From: Nodosilinea sp. PGN35
GTDB taxonomy: Bacteria > Cyanobacteriota > Cyanobacteriia > Phormidesmidales > Phormidesmidaceae
Direction: 5' to 3'
Length of the DNA: 64,000 nt
Assembly: GCF_029109325.1 (NCBI RefSeq)
Contig: NZ_JAQKQJ010000014.1
Location: forward strand, 62,001 to 126,000
Part shown: positions 62,644 to 64,000 of the stretch, piece by piece
Layout: the number at the start of each line of letters is the position of its first letter
Numbering within the stretch: the first letter of the stretch is position 1
Position numbers and translations under genes: made by a program
The notes under the pieces: model-generated
Databases searched by the model: none
Told to the model about the DNA's origin: nothing
Seen by the model: only the letters and a program-made list of their open reading frames with translations

Positions 62644-63189
62644 TCAAAACAGCAGCGGTGGACGACCTTTTTTCTCTACCACAGCTCTGACATAGCCCTC
62701 CCAACGACCAATCATGCCGCTCCACTCCCCCGAGGAAAAATAGGTGCTAATGGGCTGTTCTAGATCAAACTCAGGCATGTAGAACCCAGCGATGCCGCGC
62801 TCCAGAATGCCATCGGCTAGCACCCCTTTTTCTCGCAAAATCAAGATCGGCAGGCCCAGTTGATAGGCCATAGCCGGTTCGATGTGAGCCCAGGGAGTCG
62901 TCAGCCACTGGCCGTTCACGGTCTCTTCGCTGAGAACGTCAATGTCGGTGCGGAGCCGGGCGGTGCCCTTCTCGATAAAGGTGCGCCGAAAAGCTACAGT
63001 AATCAATCCGTTAGACTCCAGCATCAGCCGCCGAATAGCGGTCAGCGGGGCATCCATGTCGTAGTCGGTAACCCCCAGGGTGCGGGGGGCAAAATCCCGA
63101 CTCACCAGGTAGTCACGCACCTGCTGAATAAACTGCTCCTGCTGCTTAAAGCAGGGTTTTGGAAAACTCAGGAAGATCGAGATAGCCAT
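62644..63189 (-). CDS. TIR/nucleoside deoxyribosyltransferase-like protein
   Basis: A 181-residue soluble alpha/beta protein. It opens SIFLSFPKPCFKQQEQFIQQ, carries an ALTAIRRLM-ESNGLITVAFRR-like segment and ends with AHIEPAMAYQLGLPILILRE, a Glu in a helix before a beta strand as in nucleoside 2-deoxyribosyltransferase/TIR folds. That fold includes NADase effectors and DNA-precursor salvage enzymes. I cannot tell which applies, and the similarity is by pattern only. The ATG at 63189 is used; it lies alone between rnpB and rpoC2. Confidence 0.7.
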   Translation of the reverse strand: MAISIFLSFPKPCFKQQEQFIQQVRDYLVSRDFAPRTLGVTDYDMDAPLTAIRRLMLESNGLITVAFRRTFIEKGTARLRTDIDVLSEETVNGQWLTTPWAHIEPAMAYQLGLPILILREKGVLADGILERGIAGFYMPEFDLEQPISTYFSSGEWSGMIGRWEGYVRAVVEKKGRPPLLF

Positions 63190-63271
63190 AGTGAGGGCCT
63201 GCAAGAGTAGCGCGATTGCTCAACAAATTGACCATAGCTTTCACGACAGCCAATTTTGTCACTGTGAAGCG

Positions 63272-63314
63272 AAAAAAATAATAGCCCCGGCTGACTGAGG
63301 TCAGCCGGGGCTAT
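63272..63314 (-). terminator. Rho-independent terminator of rpoC2
   Basis: A 14-bp perfect stem (ATAGCCCCGGCTGA at 63281-63294, TCAGCCGGGGCTAT at 63301-63314), a six-base loop, and on the minus strand a TATTTTTTT tract directly after it. It lies 24 bases after the rpoC2 stop in the reading direction. Confidence 0.92.
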
Positions 63315-63337
63315 GGAGCGATCGCTGCTAGATCTAC

Positions 63338-64000
63338 CTAGAGAGCTTCGGTTTGGTCATCGATCAGCAGGTCATCGTCGTCCAGGCCAGCACCATTACC
63401 GAGGCCGGCAAAATCGCCGTTGCCGCTGCCGCGCGCCCCGCCCTCATCCAATGACATGCCGCCGATCATCTCATCATCGTTGAGCATGCTGAGGTTGCCC
63501 TCTAGGTCGTAGCTGCGAGCGGTGAAATCGTCCAGCACCACGTCCTGAAGCACCATGTCATCGTCCAGAATGGCCGATTCGTAGGCCGGGTCAAGTTCCG
63601 GCGACGGCGACTCTTCGTAGGCGTTGTAGCCCGTCCCCGCCGGAATCAAACGGCCGATGATGACGTTCTCCTTCAGACCGCGCAGCCAGTCCGACTTGCC
63701 TTCGATCGCCGCTTCCGTCAGCACCCGAGTAGTTTCCTGGAAGCTAGCGGCGGAGATGAAGCTATCGGTGTTCAGCGAAGCTTTCGTAATCCCCAGCAGC
63801 ACCGGCGTGTATTCCGCCGGAGCACCGCCTGTGATCGCCATGGCCTCGTTCACCTGCTCCACCTGGTAGATTTCTACCAGTTCTCCCGGCAGCATGGTGG
63901 TGTCGCCGCCGTCGTCAATGCGGCACTTCGACGACATCTGCCGCACAATCACCTCGGTGTGCTTGTCGGAAATGTCAATGCCCTGGGACTGATACACCGA
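63338..64000 (-). CDS. rpoC2: RNA polymerase subunit beta' (RpoC2), C-terminal part
   Basis: The last ~220 codons of the cyanobacterial/plastid-type split beta' subunit; the start lies beyond the right edge. Conserved pieces are ISDKHTEVIVRQM, LLGITKASLNTDSFISAASF, QETTRVLTEAAIEGKSDWLR and GLKENVIIGRLIPAGTG. The ~90-residue acidic, Asp/Gly-rich tail (YESAILDDDMVLQDVVLDDF to LDDDDLLIDDQTEAL) is usual for RpoC2 in cyanobacteria. A strong terminator follows. Confidence 0.97.
   Translation of the reverse strand, partial: SVYQSQGIDISDKHTEVIVRQMSSKCRIDDGGDTTMLPGELVEIYQVEQVNEAMAITGGAPAEYTPVLLGITKASLNTDSFISAASFQETTRVLTEAAIEGKSDWLRGLKENVIIGRLIPAGTGYNAYEESPSPELDPAYESAILDDDMVLQDVVLDDFTARSYDLEGNLSMLNDDEMIGGMSLDEGGARGSGNGDFAGLGNGAGLDDDDLLIDDQTEAL

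Overview
The window is a GC-rich piece of a cyanobacterial chromosome. The evidence is dense GCGATCGC (HIP1) octamers, a rpoC2-type split RNA polymerase beta' subunit, the carboxysome shell protein CcmP, a Ycf20/DUF565 protein, CofG, and the heptanucleotide and palindromic intergenic repeats common in filamentous cyanobacteria. The gene set resembles a Leptolyngbya/Nodosilinea/Phormidium-type organism, but the species cannot be fixed from sequence alone.

1-12.7 kb, all on the minus strand: a peptide secretion locus. Two NHLP-type ABC transporters (one with a C39 peptidase; the other runs off the left edge), an HlyD-type adaptor and a two-domain cyclic-nucleotide-binding protein lie downstream of two small double-glycine-leader peptides. 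Upstream are a TPR protein, a caspase-like protease and a small membrane-anchored or exported protein. A divergent TPR-CHAT protease-like gene follows (12.9-15.7 kb).

15.8-21.7 kb: cbiT, a thioesterase, a PBP4-type carboxypeptidase, an LpxB-related glycosyltransferase, and a decayed CHAT gene with one stop and two frameshifts. 21.75-27.6 kb: an operon of a sigma-70-like factor, a DUF1822 protein, a CHAT-CHASE2 membrane protein and a DUF928 protein. Its upstream region is a diverged duplicate of the sequence in front of the 12.9-kb CHAT gene, which suggests the two loci share regulation.

28-47 kb is mostly housekeeping and signalling: a RemA-like protein, the methionine salvage genes mtnB-mtnD-mtnC, a response regulator, a GAF-EAL phosphodiesterase, ligA, a BrnT/BrnA-type toxin-antitoxin pair whose toxin has a premature stop, a prolyl oligopeptidase, KDPG aldolase, Ycf20, an RDD/pentapeptide protein, a large multi-PAS hybrid kinase and mazG. 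47.9-52 kb is visibly AT-richer and holds an unrecognised 888-residue gene plus peptidoglycan-binding and NfeD-like proteins. 52-64 kb returns to core genes: cofG, a rhodanese-like protein, mutL, a GST, a NarL-type regulator, a fasciclin protein, ccmP, an oxidoreductase, rnc, the RNase P RNA, a TIR/deoxyribosyltransferase-like protein and the 3' end of rpoC2 with a strong terminator.

The window is also full of small mobile-looking repeats. One palindromic family (about 85-105 bp, termini like TATAGCTGTAGCCAG, core AACGTT) occurs at six sites. A second family (TAGTACAG...) occurs at least twice. Heptamer and minisatellite repeats have entered coding sequence in ligA, in an ABC transporter and at the 3' end of the HlyD gene.
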